Position numbers and translations under genes: made by a program. From contig CAMJKD010000009.1 in assembly GCA_946406315.1 (NCBI GenBank), forward strand, positions 1 through 52,806: a stretch of 52,806 nucleotides of DNA. The letters are read 5' to 3'. Source of the DNA: an uncultured Candidatus Saccharibacteria bacterium. GTDB taxonomy: Bacteria; Patescibacteriota; Saccharimonadia; Saccharimonadales; Saccharimonadaceae. Positions 1 to 9,405 of the stretch are shown in pieces. The notes below the pieces were generated by a model. That model did no database searches. It saw only the letters and a program-made list of their open reading frames with translations, and was not told where the DNA came from. How positions within the stretch are numbered: position 1 is the stretch's first letter; each line of letters begins with the position of its first letter.

Positions 1-2
1 TC

Positions 3-3000
3 GATGATCCAAGTACTACTCCCATTGAAACTCGTCGAGATTTCTACAACACTGCTTTTGCTGCCGAACGAGGACTAACCGCTACTTCCAATACTGTTCA
101 TGCTTTTATTGGCAACTCTAGTGCTACGCTATATGACGTTACTTACGCATATGAAGGTAACATCCCAGCCGGTGCGCCAACTACTCCTAGTGAAGAATCT
201 TACGCCCAAGATTCCACAGTACCAGTAAATGCTAATCCGGTACTTGAAGGCTATACTTTCTCTGGCTGGACTACGACTGATGCTACCGTTACGGACGGAA
301 CTTTCCCAATGCCAAATCGCAATGTCCGTCTAGTAGGTCTCTGGACGAAAAATCCAGAAAGTACTAAATACAATGTTACCTACGTTATTAATGGCGAAAA
401 ACCAGCAGACTTTATGCCACCAGTTCAGAAGCAATATGAAGCTGGCGTTAGCGTGCCATTAGATTCTACGGAAAAAGATGCTAATATAGATGGCTATAGA
501 TTCTCTGGTTGGAGCACATCTGATGCTACATTATCTGAAACTGGCTTCATTATGCCAAGTCAAGACGTAACTATTGTTGGTTCATTCCAACGTATTTCGT
601 ACAGAGTCTGCTATGCCTTTGAAGGCGCTATTATCCCAGCAGGTGCAAGTGTTCCACCATGCGAAGATCATTATCCAGGTGACACAGTTACGACAGCCGC
701 TAATCCAGTAGCAGCAGGTTACGACTTCCTAGGCTGGTATAAGAATGCAACCTTCACCATGCCAGAAGAAGATGTCACTATCTATGGTGAATGGGCAGAA
801 ACTCTTGGCAACTTTGCGCCACAGATAAGCAAGAGCCTTGTTGATGCTCAGACGGAATACATCTACGGCGAAACCGTAAAGTTCAAGATTACAGTTCATA
901 ATCCAGAGTCCTTTGCTATTAAAGATGTCTATTTACAAGAAGAACTAGATGGTGCAGTCTTTACAGCTTCAGCTAATAACAGTTATGAGCTGAAGACTAA
1001 TACTATTGTTAAAATTCCAAGTATCCCAGCTAATTCTAGTGTAGACGTCTATGCTGAATACAAGGTAACAGAAAACCGAAGCCAAACGCTTACTAACATT
1101 GTAGAGCTAACTGGTGCTCTAGCAGATAACCATAGCTTAGATACTAGCCAAGAATACAAGGCAACCATAGATTTCAATATTGTTCCAGAACCAGTACCAC
1201 TTACGGGCATTATCTTTAATGCTTTACCATATATTGGTTTAATTGTATTAGGGATTGGCATTATTTTCATACTTATCATATCTTCTCGTAAGCTTAAGAT
1301 ACTAAATAAACTGAGCACAATTTCAAGTAGCATCAATCCGCGAAAGATTTTCAAATACTCACTCCCATGCTTTGCTATTATTGGCATTCTAATTGGCGCT
1401 ACAGTAATTAAGAATGTTGCAGCAGGGCATTATACCGAAGTTATTAAATCCATTGAACTTACTTCACAGCATACTAGCTACGCAAACAACGAGCCAGGCT
1501 CTTGGAATGTGACGAAAAGCGCAAAATGGATTGAACAGGGCAAAGCCAGGATAACATTTGATGTAGATACGGTAGCCAAAGTAGCAGAAGGCACACATAC
1601 GGACATTGTTATGGTACTAGATAACTCTGGTTCTATGAGTGGAGATAAAATAGCTCAAGTTAAGCATGATGTAACTGAACTTATTGAAAGTGTCTTATCT
1701 GATACTAATAACCGTATTGGCTTAGTGAGCTTTAACTCTACCGCAACTAAACTCAGCAATCTCACCTCAGATAAGACTACACTCATAGATTTAGTAAATG
1801 GATTAGATACTCCAGGCTGTACTAACTATTATGATGGCTTCCTTAAAGCCGAAGAAATACTTGAAGGCTACCAAAAACAAGATAATCGTAAACTCATCAT
1901 GCTATTCCTCACTGACGGTTATCCAAATGAACAAACCCCAAATGAAATCCCAGAATACCAAGCCCTAAAAGCTAAGTATCCATATATGACCATTAATGGT
2001 ATTCAGTATGAAATGGGCGATGAAGTACTAGACCCTATTAAACAAATCTCAGATAAGCAATTCATTGCAAATATGGACTCATTAAATAACGTATTATTTG
2101 AAGCCTCAATTTCACCATATATCTATGAGAACTTTACTCTAACGGATTACATTAATGACGAATACTGGGATGTAGATAGCGTAGACAAGCTTAAAGCCTC
2201 CATTGGTGAGACATCACTAACCCATGAAGACGCAGTACCAGTTGTAACCTGGACGATGAATGGGGCATTAATGTCTGGCCATTCCGCACAGCTTACCATA
2301 GATATTACGCTCAAGAACACGGGCGCAATTGAAGAGGGAATCTTCCTACCAACCAATGACCATGAAACTGCACAAAGTAGCCTACCTGATACCATGGACG
2401 AAAACATCTCTAGCGAATTTACGCCAGTTCTAAAGACCAGCTACGAAGTAAGCTATGAACCGAACTTGCCAAGTGGCTGCAGTTCATATGAGGGTACACT
2501 ACCAGCAACACAGAACTACCCACCAATGACTATAGTGCAAATGTCTAGTAGTACGCTTACTTGCGATGGCTATAACTTTGTAGGGTGGGATGTAGCCGAA
2601 GGCGATCCGAAGCCGATTAACGACGATTACTTTAAGATTATTAGTGACGATGTAGTTTTACGCGCCATTTGGTCTAAAGTTTCTATCTCTAAGAGTATGG
2701 ATGGAGAAGTAAAGGAAGAAGTAATGGCAATCCTAAACACTGGACAGAACATAAACGTGGCATTGAAAAAGCTTTCTGGTCAAACCAGTGCACACTATTC
2801 GTCTGATAACACCACTATTACAGCCGTAAAGCCTGCTTCCACTATGTCTTCTGCACAACAAGCAAGTGCTTCTATTATCTCTGCGTCCGATTCTCCTGTA
2901 CCAATATATGCCTGGTTTGATAATACCGATGGCACTATCTATATTTATTCCGAGGCAGATAAGATTAAGGCGGGTACTTCCTTGAGATGTTTATTCTACT

Positions 3001-5216
3001 ACTTTAAGAGCCTAAACGATATCTCTGCGCTCGTCAGTTGGGATACTTCTAGTGTTACTAATATGGGCGATATGTTCAGCGGCGCCTCCAGTCTTACGAA
3101 TATAGATGGTGTAACTAATTGGGATACCTCGAATGTTACTAATATGAGCTATATGTTCAGCGGCGCCTCCAGCCTGACGAACATTGATGGCGCCTCTAAC
3201 TGGAATACTTCGAGTGTTACTACTATGCAGTCTATGTTCAGCGGCGCCTCCAGCCTTACAAATATAGACGCGTTAGTCGACTGGGATACTTCTAGCGTTA
3301 CTAATATGAGCTATATATTCTATGGCCCCTCTAGCCTTGCGAACATAGATGCCCTTTCCAATTGGGACACCTCGAATGTTACTAATATGAGCTATATGTT
3401 CAGCTACGCCTCCAGTCTTACCAATATAGATGGCGTAGCCGATTGGAATACTTCGAGTGTTACTACTATGCAGTCTATGTTCAGCGGCGCCTCTAGCCTC
3501 ACAAACATTGACGGTGCGGCTGGTTGGGATACTTCAAGCGTGACTACTATGAACTCTATGTTCTACAATACTAAAATTACAAATATAGACGCGCTTAGCG
3601 ATTGGGATACTTCAAGCGTGACTACTATGAACTCTATGTTCTACAATACTAAAATTACAAATATAGACACGCTTAGCGATTGGGATACTTCGAGTGTTAC
3701 TACTATGCAGTCCATGTTCTCTGGTGTCTCTAGCCTTGCGAACATCGATGGTGCGGCTGGTTGGGACACTTCGAGCGTTACTGCTATGCAGTTTATGTTC
3801 TATGGAGCATCCAGCCTCACGAATATAGATGGCGCATCTGGTTGGGATATTTCTAAAGTCACCAATATGCAGGCTATGTTCTACGACGCAAAAGCCCTGA
3901 CTGATATAGACGGTGTGTCCGACTGGGATACTTCGAGTGTTACTTATATGAGCAGCATGTTCCAAAACGCATACAATCTTACAAATATAGATGGTGCAGC
4001 CGGTTGGGATACTTCGAGTGTTACTTCGATGAGCAGTATGTTCAGTGGCACTAAAATTAGCAATATAGATGCGCTTTCCGGCTGGAATACTTCGAATGTT
4101 ACTAATATGAGCTATATGTTCAATGGTGCCTCTAGTCTTACAAATATAGATGGCGCAGCCGGTTGGGATACTTCGAGTGTTACCAATATGAGCGGCATTT
4201 TCTCTGGCGCCTCCAGCCTCACAAACATCGGTGGTGCGGCCGATTGGGATACTTCAAGTGTTACTAATATGTATGCTATGTTCCATAACGCAAAAGCCCT
4301 GACTAATATAGATCGCGTTTCTAATTGGGACATTTCGAGCGTTACTACTATGCAGTCCATGTTCTCTGGCGTCTCTAGCCTTGCGAATATAGACGCGTTA
4401 GTCGACTGGGATACTTCAAGTGTTACTAATATGAGCTATATGTTCAATGGTGCCTCTAGTCTTACAAATATAGATGGCGCAGCTGATTGGGATACCTCTA
4501 AAGTTACTAATATGAGCAATATGTTCGCCGGCGCCTCCAGCCTTGCCAATATTGATGGCGCCTCTAACTGGGACATTTCGAGCGTTACTACTATGCAGTT
4601 CATGTTCTCTGGCGTCTCTAGCCTTGCGAACATCGATGGTGCGGCTGGTTGGGACACTTCGAGCGTTACTATTATGCAGTCCATGTTCTCTGGCGCCTCC
4701 AAACTTACGAATATAGACGGTGCGACTGGTTGGGATACTTCAAAAGTAACCTATATGGGCTCTATGTTCTCTGGCGCCTCCAGCCTTGCAAACATAGACG
4801 GCGCATCTGACTGGGATACCTCTAAAGTTACTAATATGAGCTCTATGTTCTCTGGTGCCTCCAGCCTTGCAAACATAGACGGCGCAGCTGGTTGGGATAC
4901 TTCAAAAGTAACTGATATGAGCAGTATGTTCCACGGCGCCTCTAGCCTCGCAAACATAGATGGCGCGGCTGGCTGGAATACTTCAAAAGTCACTAATATG
5001 AGCTATATGTTCGATGGCGCCTCTAGCCTTGCTAATATAGATGGTGCTTCTAATTGGGACACCTCGAGCGTGACGACTACATATTATATGTTCGGAGACT
5101 GCAGGAATATTACCTCATTAAATCCGATCTTTAATTGGGATACGTCAAGCCTTACGAATAAGAGCGGTATGTTTAACGGCGTTCCATCATCCGTAACGCG
5201 CCCAGGATGGTATTAG
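3..5216 (+). CDS. BspA-like/vWA giant surface protein, copy 1 (5' end outside window)
   Basis: The reading frame is already open at base 3. Alignment with the complete copy at 31415-36631 shows that about 186 N-terminal residues lie outside the window. Order of parts: Listeria/Bacteroides-type repeats (GYxFxGWxT motifs), a DUF11-like beta domain, two internal hydrophobic segments (about 1200-1285 and 1345-1410), a von Willebrand A domain with MIDAS motif DNSGSM and a later LTDG, another GW-type repeat, then 27 DUF285/BspA-like repeats of about 24 residues (WDTSSVTNMSYMF type), ending SSVTRPGWY. BspA-type repeats are known in surface adhesins; vWA domains usually bind protein ligands. A role in attachment to a host cell or surface is inferred. 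Compared with copy 2 it has seven more repeats and patches of identical DNA, so the two genes recombine. Confidence 0.85.
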   Translation, partial: DDPSTTPIETRRDFYNTAFAAERGLTATSNTVHAFIGNSSATLYDVTYAYEGNIPAGAPTTPSEESYAQDSTVPVNANPVLEGYTFSGWTTTDATVTDGTFPMPNRNVRLVGLWTKNPESTKYNVTYVINGEKPADFMPPVQKQYEAGVSVPLDSTEKDANIDGYRFSGWSTSDATLSETGFIMPSQDVTIVGSFQRISYRVCYAFEGAIIPAGASVPPCEDHYPGDTVTTAANPVAAGYDFLGWYKNATFTMPEEDVTIYGEWAETLGNFAPQISKSLVDAQTEYIYGETVKFKITVHNPESFAIKDVYLQEELDGAVFTASANNSYELKTNTIVKIPSIPANSSVDVYAEYKVTENRSQTLTNIVELTGALADNHSLDTSQEYKATIDFNIVPEPVPLTGIIFNALPYIGLIVLGIGIIFILIISSRKLKILNKLSTISSSINPRKIFKYSLPCFAIIGILIGATVIKNVAAGHYTEVIKSIELTSQHTSYANNEPGSWNVTKSAKWIEQGKARITFDVDTVAKVAEGTHTDIVMVLDNSGSMSGDKIAQVKHDVTELIESVLSDTNNRIGLVSFNSTATKLSNLTSDKTTLIDLVNGLDTPGCTNYYDGFLKAEEILEGYQKQDNRKLIMLFLTDGYPNEQTPNEIPEYQALKAKYPYMTINGIQYEMGDEVLDPIKQISDKQFIANMDSLNNVLFEASISPYIYENFTLTDYINDEYWDVDSVDKLKASIGETSLTHEDAVPVVTWTMNGALMSGHSAQLTIDITLKNTGAIEEGIFLPTNDHETAQSSLPDTMDENISSEFTPVLKTSYEVSYEPNLPSGCSSYEGTLPATQNYPPMTIVQMSSSTLTCDGYNFVGWDVAEGDPKPINDDYFKIISDDVVLRAIWSKVSISKSMDGEVKEEVMAILNTGQNINVALKKLSGQTSAHYSSDNTTITAVKPASTMSSAQQASASIISASDSPVPIYAWFDNTDGTIYIYSEADKIKAGTSLRCLFYYFKSLNDISALVSWDTSSVTNMGDMFSGASSLTNIDGVTNWDTSNVTNMSYMFSGASSLTNIDGASNWNTSSVTTMQSMFSGASSLTNIDALVDWDTSSVTNMSYIFYGPSSLANIDALSNWDTSNVTNMSYMFSYASSLTNIDGVADWNTSSVTTMQSMFSGASSLTNIDGAAGWDTSSVTTMNSMFYNTKITNIDALSDWDTSSVTTMNSMFYNTKITNIDTLSDWDTSSVTTMQSMFSGVSSLANIDGAAGWDTSSVTAMQFMFYGASSLTNIDGASGWDISKVTNMQAMFYDAKALTDIDGVSDWDTSSVTYMSSMFQNAYNLTNIDGAAGWDTSSVTSMSSMFSGTKISNIDALSGWNTSNVTNMSYMFNGASSLTNIDGAAGWDTSSVTNMSGIFSGASSLTNIGGAADWDTSSVTNMYAMFHNAKALTNIDRVSNWDISSVTTMQSMFSGVSSLANIDALVDWDTSSVTNMSYMFNGASSLTNIDGAADWDTSKVTNMSNMFAGASSLANIDGASNWDISSVTTMQFMFSGVSSLANIDGAAGWDTSSVTIMQSMFSGASKLTNIDGATGWDTSKVTYMGSMFSGASSLANIDGASDWDTSKVTNMSSMFSGASSLANIDGAAGWDTSKVTDMSSMFHGASSLANIDGAAGWNTSKVTNMSYMFDGASSLANIDGASNWDTSSVTTTYYMFGDCRNITSLNPIFNWDTSSLTNKSGMFNGVPSSVTRPGWY
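3025..5180 (+). repeat. 27 tandem BspA/DUF285 coding repeats
   Basis: About 27 imperfect 69-78 bp units, each encoding NWDTSSVTNMxxMFxGASSL or close variants. Two neighbouring units near 3530-3670 are almost identical in DNA, a sign of recent tandem duplication. Units alternate between a few recurring sub-types (MQSMF, MSYMF, MSSMF), as expected from unequal crossing-over and conversion. Confidence 0.9.
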
Positions 5217-5318
5217 GAGGTCGATTCCTTATCTCAAACGTTTCTCCCAACCCCTGCGTTAACCTTAAGGATGCGTGCAATATGTTTGGGAGGTTGATTC
5301 TGAGTTAATACGTAGCTA

Positions 5319-5347
5319 TTAACAAATTATAAAAAATATGATATAAT
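5319..5347 (+). promoter_or_regulatory. Sigma70-type promoter for the 5385 gene
   Basis: TTAACA at 5319-5324, a 17-bp spacer, then TATAAT at 5342-5347. The predicted start of transcription is about 30 nt before the GTG start of the next gene. Confidence 0.7.
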
Positions 5348-5384
5348 ATAAAACATATGCTCACTTTGATTGGAGGTGATAAGC

Positions 5385-5882
5385 GTGAGTCGTATTTTTA
5401 GAATTTCCGGTAATTTTATGCAGTTCGGAAAATGGTCAAAGCCCAACCCATCATTTTCGGGTAAAATTATTGCGGATGAAGAGGGCAGATTTTATGGTTA
5501 CTGTGAAGAGCTTTATGACGGCGCGTCGGACGCAAGCCGAATCCAGTATATCGCTGGGGCTTTTGCGGAAAATAACCATAGAAGACGGCAGGGCATTGCT
5601 TTCTTCAAGATGTCGAATGATCCAAGCCAAGGCCCTCTCGCATATATTACGCTTGATTTAGAAAATCCAGAGAGTGGTTCATGGTCTGAATTATCTACCC
5701 TTGGACGCTTTCTGAGGCGAGGGAGAACAAGAATTGTTGTCGAAGAGGAGGCATTTTCTGAGAAAGTCGAGAATAGCATTAGAGCCAAATATGGCACTCT
5801 CGATAAGAGCATTAATGGGAACGATAAGCTCCTTAAAGAGATATATAGCCTTGTAAGCGCCGTTGTGCACTCTGCAGCATAA
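5385..5882 (+). CDS. Hypothetical protein, 165 aa
   Basis: I do not recognise this protein. A start at GTG 5385 is preferred because a strong ribosome site, GGAGGTGAT, lies just upstream at 5372-5380; a TTG at 5370 would sit on top of that site. The protein looks soluble, without a signal peptide or membrane segment. It has a basic RRGRTR patch near residue 110 and a charged C-terminal helix. It has its own promoter and its own terminator, so it is a single-gene unit between the surface-protein gene and the papain-like gene on the other strand. Confidence 0.65.
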   Translation: MSRIFRISGNFMQFGKWSKPNPSFSGKIIADEEGRFYGYCEELYDGASDASRIQYIAGAFAENNHRRRQGIAFFKMSNDPSQGPLAYITLDLENPESGSWSELSTLGRFLRRGRTRIVVEEEAFSEKVENSIRAKYGTLDKSINGNDKLLKEIYSLVSAVVHSAA

Positions 5883-5889
5883 GACCGGA

Positions 5890-5918
5890 AAAACCAGGCA
5901 TTTCATGTCTGGTTTTTT
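5890..5918 (+). terminator. Rho-independent terminator
   Basis: AACCAGGCA, a short loop, then TGTCTGGTTTTTT: a stem with one mismatch or wobble followed by a T run, directly after the 5385 gene. Confidence 0.7.
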
Positions 5919-5985
5919 GTACTCTAGTCCTCTATTAGGTTAGTGGATGCTTTTTGCGCAACACTCGGCGTAAAATAGGATTAAG

Positions 5986-6543
5986 CTATAAATACTTTAA
6001 ATCCTCAACTTCGTCAAAATCTATAGTTAAATTAGCGTCATTATATTTCAATAAATCTTCATTCAGCTCTTTGTTGTCCATCCTTGCTATAAAGGAGTTT
6101 TTGTAATTTATATTTTTAAAATAGTAACTCCCTTCTTTACTATTGATGTCTGCCAGTAAGCCCGCCTGTGGGTCCATGATATATATTTCACTATTAATAT
6201 TTAGTAAAATAAATTCATGTCCTCCAGAAGAGTTTTTCCAGTTCACATGACAATAAAATCTTTTTCCCTTTAAGACCTTTCGTATTAATTCGTTTTTATT
6301 GCTAAAATGCATCTTCCTAGCATATTTAACTATGTTTGCATTTGCGAACTTAAAAATAACATCTCTCGGGGAGTATACCGGCCTAGGCAAAACATCAATA
6401 TGTCTAAATTGAGCTTCGGCGCACCATGTGCATAGTAGGCAATTTTGGTTACCGGTTGGTTTTCTCTTGTCTTTTTCGACCTTATTTTTGATTTTTCTCG
6501 ATATTTTTCGCGCCAATTGTTTGATGTCATCAGATTCTTTCAT
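5986..6543 (-). CDS. Papain-like (Tox-PL type) cysteine enzyme
   Basis: This is a 185-residue protein with the hallmarks of the papain-fold toxin family. They are an NCLLC motif with the candidate nucleophile Cys35, a GGHEF motif with His109, and an IMDPQAG motif with Asp124 and Gln126. This order (N-C-x-x-C, G-H-x-F, D-P-Q-x-G) is typical of Tox-PL domains in phage and polymorphic-toxin proteins, which act as proteases or deamidases. The first 30 residues are highly basic (KKISRKIKNK-like). There is no signal peptide and no visible secretion or trafficking domain, and no obvious immunity gene beside it. A role as an intracellular effector or phage-derived enzyme is inferred. Confidence 0.55.
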   Translation of the reverse strand: MKESDDIKQLARKISRKIKNKVEKDKRKPTGNQNCLLCTWCAEAQFRHIDVLPRPVYSPRDVIFKFANANIVKYARKMHFSNKNELIRKVLKGKRFYCHVNWKNSSGGHEFILLNINSEIYIMDPQAGLLADINSKEGSYYFKNINYKNSFIARMDNKELNEDLLKYNDANLTIDFDEVEDLKYL

Positions 6544-6616
6544 GAAATTACCTCTCTTAAAGCCCAGCTGTTAGTTAAGTATTTGGTACTCTACTATTCT
6601 CTATTGCCTATTACAT

Positions 6617-7048
6617 TTAATTTAGTATTTCCACAATGCTAATTGGGGCTACTAATTTATTGCGGGCATTGTTAATAGCGCCCAGGATAAAATTTTCAGA
6701 CCTAAGCTGTACTTTTGTTGACGATAATTCTTCATAGGAGAACCATTTGGCGTCTAGAATCTCATTAGAATCAAACTTGATATCATCACTAAGGACTTTT
6801 GTAGAGAAAATTATCGATACAAATAGGTCGTCTTCTAGCTTACTATTTCCAATTTGGCAAACTCCAGTCAATTCTACGTCTAAACCGCTTTCTTCTTTTA
6901 TCTCTCGTTTGACCGCTTCGAATATGGTTTCGTTGGAGTCTAAGCGACCAGCTGGCAGATTCCATTTGCCGTAAAATTTTTCTTTGGCTTCTTGGACAAG
7001 GAGGTATTTGCCGTCTTTTTCTAATACTCCGCCTACTACTATTGCCAT
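6617..7048 (-). CDS. Nudix (MutT-like) hydrolase, 143 aa
   Basis: A complete Nudix box is visible around residues 37-59: G, five residues, E, seven residues, REIKEESGL. These residues form the Mg-binding loop-helix that hydrolyses nucleoside diphosphates linked to another moiety. Length is normal for a single-domain MutT-like protein. The exact substrate cannot be read from sequence; house-cleaning of damaged or non-canonical nucleotides is the usual guess. It lies on the minus strand upstream of the Tox-PL gene, with about 75 nt between them, so the two may be co-transcribed. Confidence 0.85.
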   Translation of the reverse strand: MAIVVGGVLEKDGKYLLVQEAKEKFYGKWNLPAGRLDSNETIFEAVKREIKEESGLDVELTGVCQIGNSKLEDDLFVSIIFSTKVLSDDIKFDSNEILDAKWFSYEELSSTKVQLRSENFILGAINNARNKLVAPISIVEILN

Positions 7049-7195
7049 TTCTATTCCTTTGGATGTAATTTTATCATAGTTTTACTGGCAAAATTGTAGG
7101 ACACTTAACTATTAAAACATAGAAGCGAATAACCATTTTAGTATATTTTTACTCACTATTTTGAAATTATTTTAAAGATATTTGAAATTCATTGC

Positions 7196-7939
7196 ATGAA
7201 GGCAATTATTACTACCGCAAAAGATTTATCTGCTAATTAATTTGAAAAACATGGGTGGGATATTTTTACGACGAGCTCCCCGAAGATGATATGTATTATA
7301 ATACATTTTACTTGCGCAATTCATTCAATGACCAAAATATATCATCTCGTGTAAAAAGTATGTTGAGGATGCTTTGGGAATATTCCATTATTCAAAGAGC
7401 ATAGATAACATCACTTCGTATGAACAGATGGAATCATTTGAAGATAAATATTGTCAGTTCATGAAGTATTCCGATTATATGCCAAACGCGTTCCTATCTT
7501 CTGATGGTACATTTTTAAATGGTAAGCATTTGGCTAAAAAACGCATCTTGCACGTGCTAAAGATATTTATTTTAACGAAGCGAACTTCGATGATGACTAT
7601 ATTATTCAAGACTTGATGGACATTCAAGAAGAATTGCGCGTTTATGTGATATTTAATTATTTAGTCGAGCACGGCTACTATATGACTGGTTTCGAACATT
7701 CCTGGTGTGTCGATCGGTACGGAAATATCATTGATGTATACCCATGGGGAACCATTGGCGGCCCTATATTGATTGCGAGACCCGTTGCGTCTTTTCTTAG
7801 GAGGGATGAATCGGAGAAGAAAGGATTATATAAGATCAACGACAATCTAACAGTTCTCAAAGAACGTCAAACGCGCGATGATGCTGATATTGCAAAAGCG
7901 GAAATTGTTCAGCTTCTTAAAACCTACAAAGCGGTGTAA
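7196..7939 (+). pseudogene. Decayed gene of unknown family
   Basis: A single ancestral reading frame can be followed across several breaks. It starts at ATG 7196 and meets an in-frame TAA about 15 codons in. It then shifts frame near 7260-7275 (into YDELPEDDMYYN), again near 7370 (into GIFHYSKSIDN), and again at the A run near 7540 (into ARAKDIYFNEAN). The last 108 residues (from 7613) are intact and contain a Trp/Cys-rich segment, SWCVDRYGNIIDVYPWG, and GGPILIARP. The ending is a normal TAA followed by a strong terminator. The family is not recognised. It may once have been a cassette gene like those downstream. Confidence 0.6.
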
Positions 7940-7954
7940 AGCACCGCTTTTTTT
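7928..7954. terminator. Bidirectional terminator
   Basis: AAAGCGGTG / CACCGCTTT stem with a 5-nt loop and T run. It overlaps the end of the decayed gene and sits exactly at the stop of the convergent CofE-like gene, so it can serve both. Confidence 0.85.
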
Positions 7955-8678
7955 ATAGCTTCGGTAGTGCTTCTAGCAACGGACGGTAGAGATCCATTTC
8001 GGGCGGAATTTTGAATCCATCCATCGAAGCGGTGTCGCTAAAAACGAGCCCCGTGTCGCCGCGCACGATGGCAACTGGCGTGCATTCGGAACTTTCCCCC
8101 ATTTCTCGAACTGCTATCGCGGCTAGCGGATCAATCAGGTCGACTTGGGTGAGTTTCATTTTTCGATTAAAAATATCGTTTTCTCCGCGAATGTCTTTCA
8201 GCGGCTCAACTCCGGAAAGTCCAATCGCTAGTCCTGTTACGCCCCATCGGAGAGGCATGGTATGAGAATCAGTTGCAACCACGCCGAGACGTTTTAGATT
8301 GAACTTCTTCATCAGGCGTGCTCGGATTTCTCGGCAAGCTTCGTCGATTTTTTCTGGCCAGAGGACATAATAACCGTCAGCATTACTCTCATCAATCCCC
8401 GCCGCGGGAATTAAAACCCCATGCGCGACAGTTAAATTAACATTAAAATCTCCAGTTTCGTTTTTATACGACAGCATCTTCTCGGCTTCTTCGCGCATTA
8501 AATCAGTTTTTTCTACTTCGTCAGTCTTTCTAGTTCGTCCTTGATGGATGGCAAGAATTTTCGAGGTGATAAAAACAATGTCGCCGTCTTTGACTTCCAA
8601 ACTGTCAATTATATCTGAAATATCGTCTTTCGGTGGTTTTACGATTCGCGTCTTTATCGGTAAGATTTCTAGTTTCAT
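7953..8678 (-). CDS. CofE-like gamma-glutamyl ligase family protein, 241 aa
   Basis: The protein matches the F420-0:gamma-glutamyl ligase (CofE-like) fold across its length. Visible signatures are ITSKILAIHQGR near residue 38, GIDESNADG near 95, VVATDSHTMPLRWGVTG near 135 and AAIAVREMGE near 190. CofE adds glutamate to coenzyme F420, but no other F420 gene is in the window. CPR genomes often carry this family annotated as a putative folate-metabolism glutamate ligase, so the substrate here is open. It is a single gene, convergent with the decayed gene and divergent from the next remnant. Confidence 0.75.
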   Translation of the reverse strand: MKLEILPIKTRIVKPPKDDISDIIDSLEVKDGDIVFITSKILAIHQGRTRKTDEVEKTDLMREEAEKMLSYKNETGDFNVNLTVAHGVLIPAAGIDESNADGYYVLWPEKIDEACREIRARLMKKFNLKRLGVVATDSHTMPLRWGVTGLAIGLSGVEPLKDIRGENDIFNRKMKLTQVDLIDPLAAIAVREMGESSECTPVAIVRGDTGLVFSDTASMDGFKIPPEMDLYRPLLEALPKL

Positions 8679-8738
8679 TAATTAATTATAATTCAATCTG
8701 GTTTCATTTCAGTCAAAAACATATTACGAAAAAGCTTC

Positions 8739-9223
8739 TTGCGAGAACTTTACTTCATTGAGGCTGATGACTACGACGACCGCACTACTGTCGCGAAAGC
8801 ATTCGCAAATTTTTGGAAAGAATCCAACGACGACAAGCTTGAAATTCCCGAAAAATACAAACTGGGCGGCAAAGTATTTGGACGTAAAAGACTCAACGAC
8901 GGTGATGAGATTTTTACTTCGAATATTAAATTCGTAGAGAGAATCGAACGCAACAGTCATGACGGCATTTCGCACAATCTCATGTGTGCCACAACCATTT
9001 CTGGTAGTAAGATTACTTCTACTTGGATAATTACAACGCCTATATGTACCTGATGCTGGGCGACTTAATCCATACTAGCAAACTCAACCAGTGTCGCTAC
9101 TTCTATCTGAAGCGCGAGTTCCATGAATCTATACTATCTAAAAAAACAAAAAGCCTCCGACAACCAGTCGGGGTTTTGCTAACCTACTCTTATAAGAGGA
9201 CGCCAAAATATTTACGGTATTAA
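8739..9223 (+). pseudogene. Frameshifted remnant of a small cassette gene
   Basis: The first part encodes ELYFIEADDYDDRTTV and onward. Near 9010-9020 the frame must change by one to continue as YLDNYNAYMYLMLGDLIH. There is no ATG with a ribosome site at the 5' side, and the frame is open upstream almost to the CofE start, so the 5' end looks truncated. The original stop is also unclear because the second frame runs through a terminator hairpin to 9223. It lies directly before repeat I, as a gene does in each cassette downstream. Function unknown. Confidence 0.5.
9148..9177 (+). terminator. Terminator before repeat I
   Basis: AAAAGCCTCCGAC / GTCGGGGTTTT hairpin with one T:G pair. The sequence and the following GCTAACCTACTCTT are shared with the terminator at 14074, so it is part of the duplicated unit. 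Confidence 0.75.
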
Positions 9224-9405
9224 CGGATGGTTTTTATAGGGAGTAAAAATGTGCTTTTGGGCGCATTTTTGTGCAAAATCGGAGTGCGGTAGCATACTAG
9301 AACCAACAAGGTAATTAACAGAGATTTATCACTAAAAAATCGGCCAAAATGCCGAATTATATAAAATCTGGTGGGGGGGCGAATTAGGCAGGCATTAGCA
9401 ATCTA
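9205..9405. repeat. Cassette-boundary repeat I
   Basis: First of four related ~165-200 bp repeats. Shared landmarks are GGTATTAACRG near the left edge, a hairpin with A run and T run (9243-9272), a second TTAACAG near 9316, CTAAAAAATCGGCCAAAATG, and then CTGGTGGGGG. Here the core is followed by GCGAATTAGGCAGG. Confidence 0.8.

Noticed and set aside
3612-4993. Several open frames of 80-117 codons on the minus strand across the BspA repeats
   Set aside because: They are periodic echoes of the repeated coding DNA on the plus strand, without ribosome sites, and repeat the same residues.
3025-5180. Regularly spaced repeats that could be mistaken for a CRISPR array
   Set aside because: Units are directly tandem, encode protein in one frame, vary in sequence and have no spacers or cas genes.
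5217-5300. Terminator after BspA-like copy 1
   Set aside because: Sequence pairing is possible and conserved after copy 2, but there is no T run, so I do not call a rho-independent terminator.
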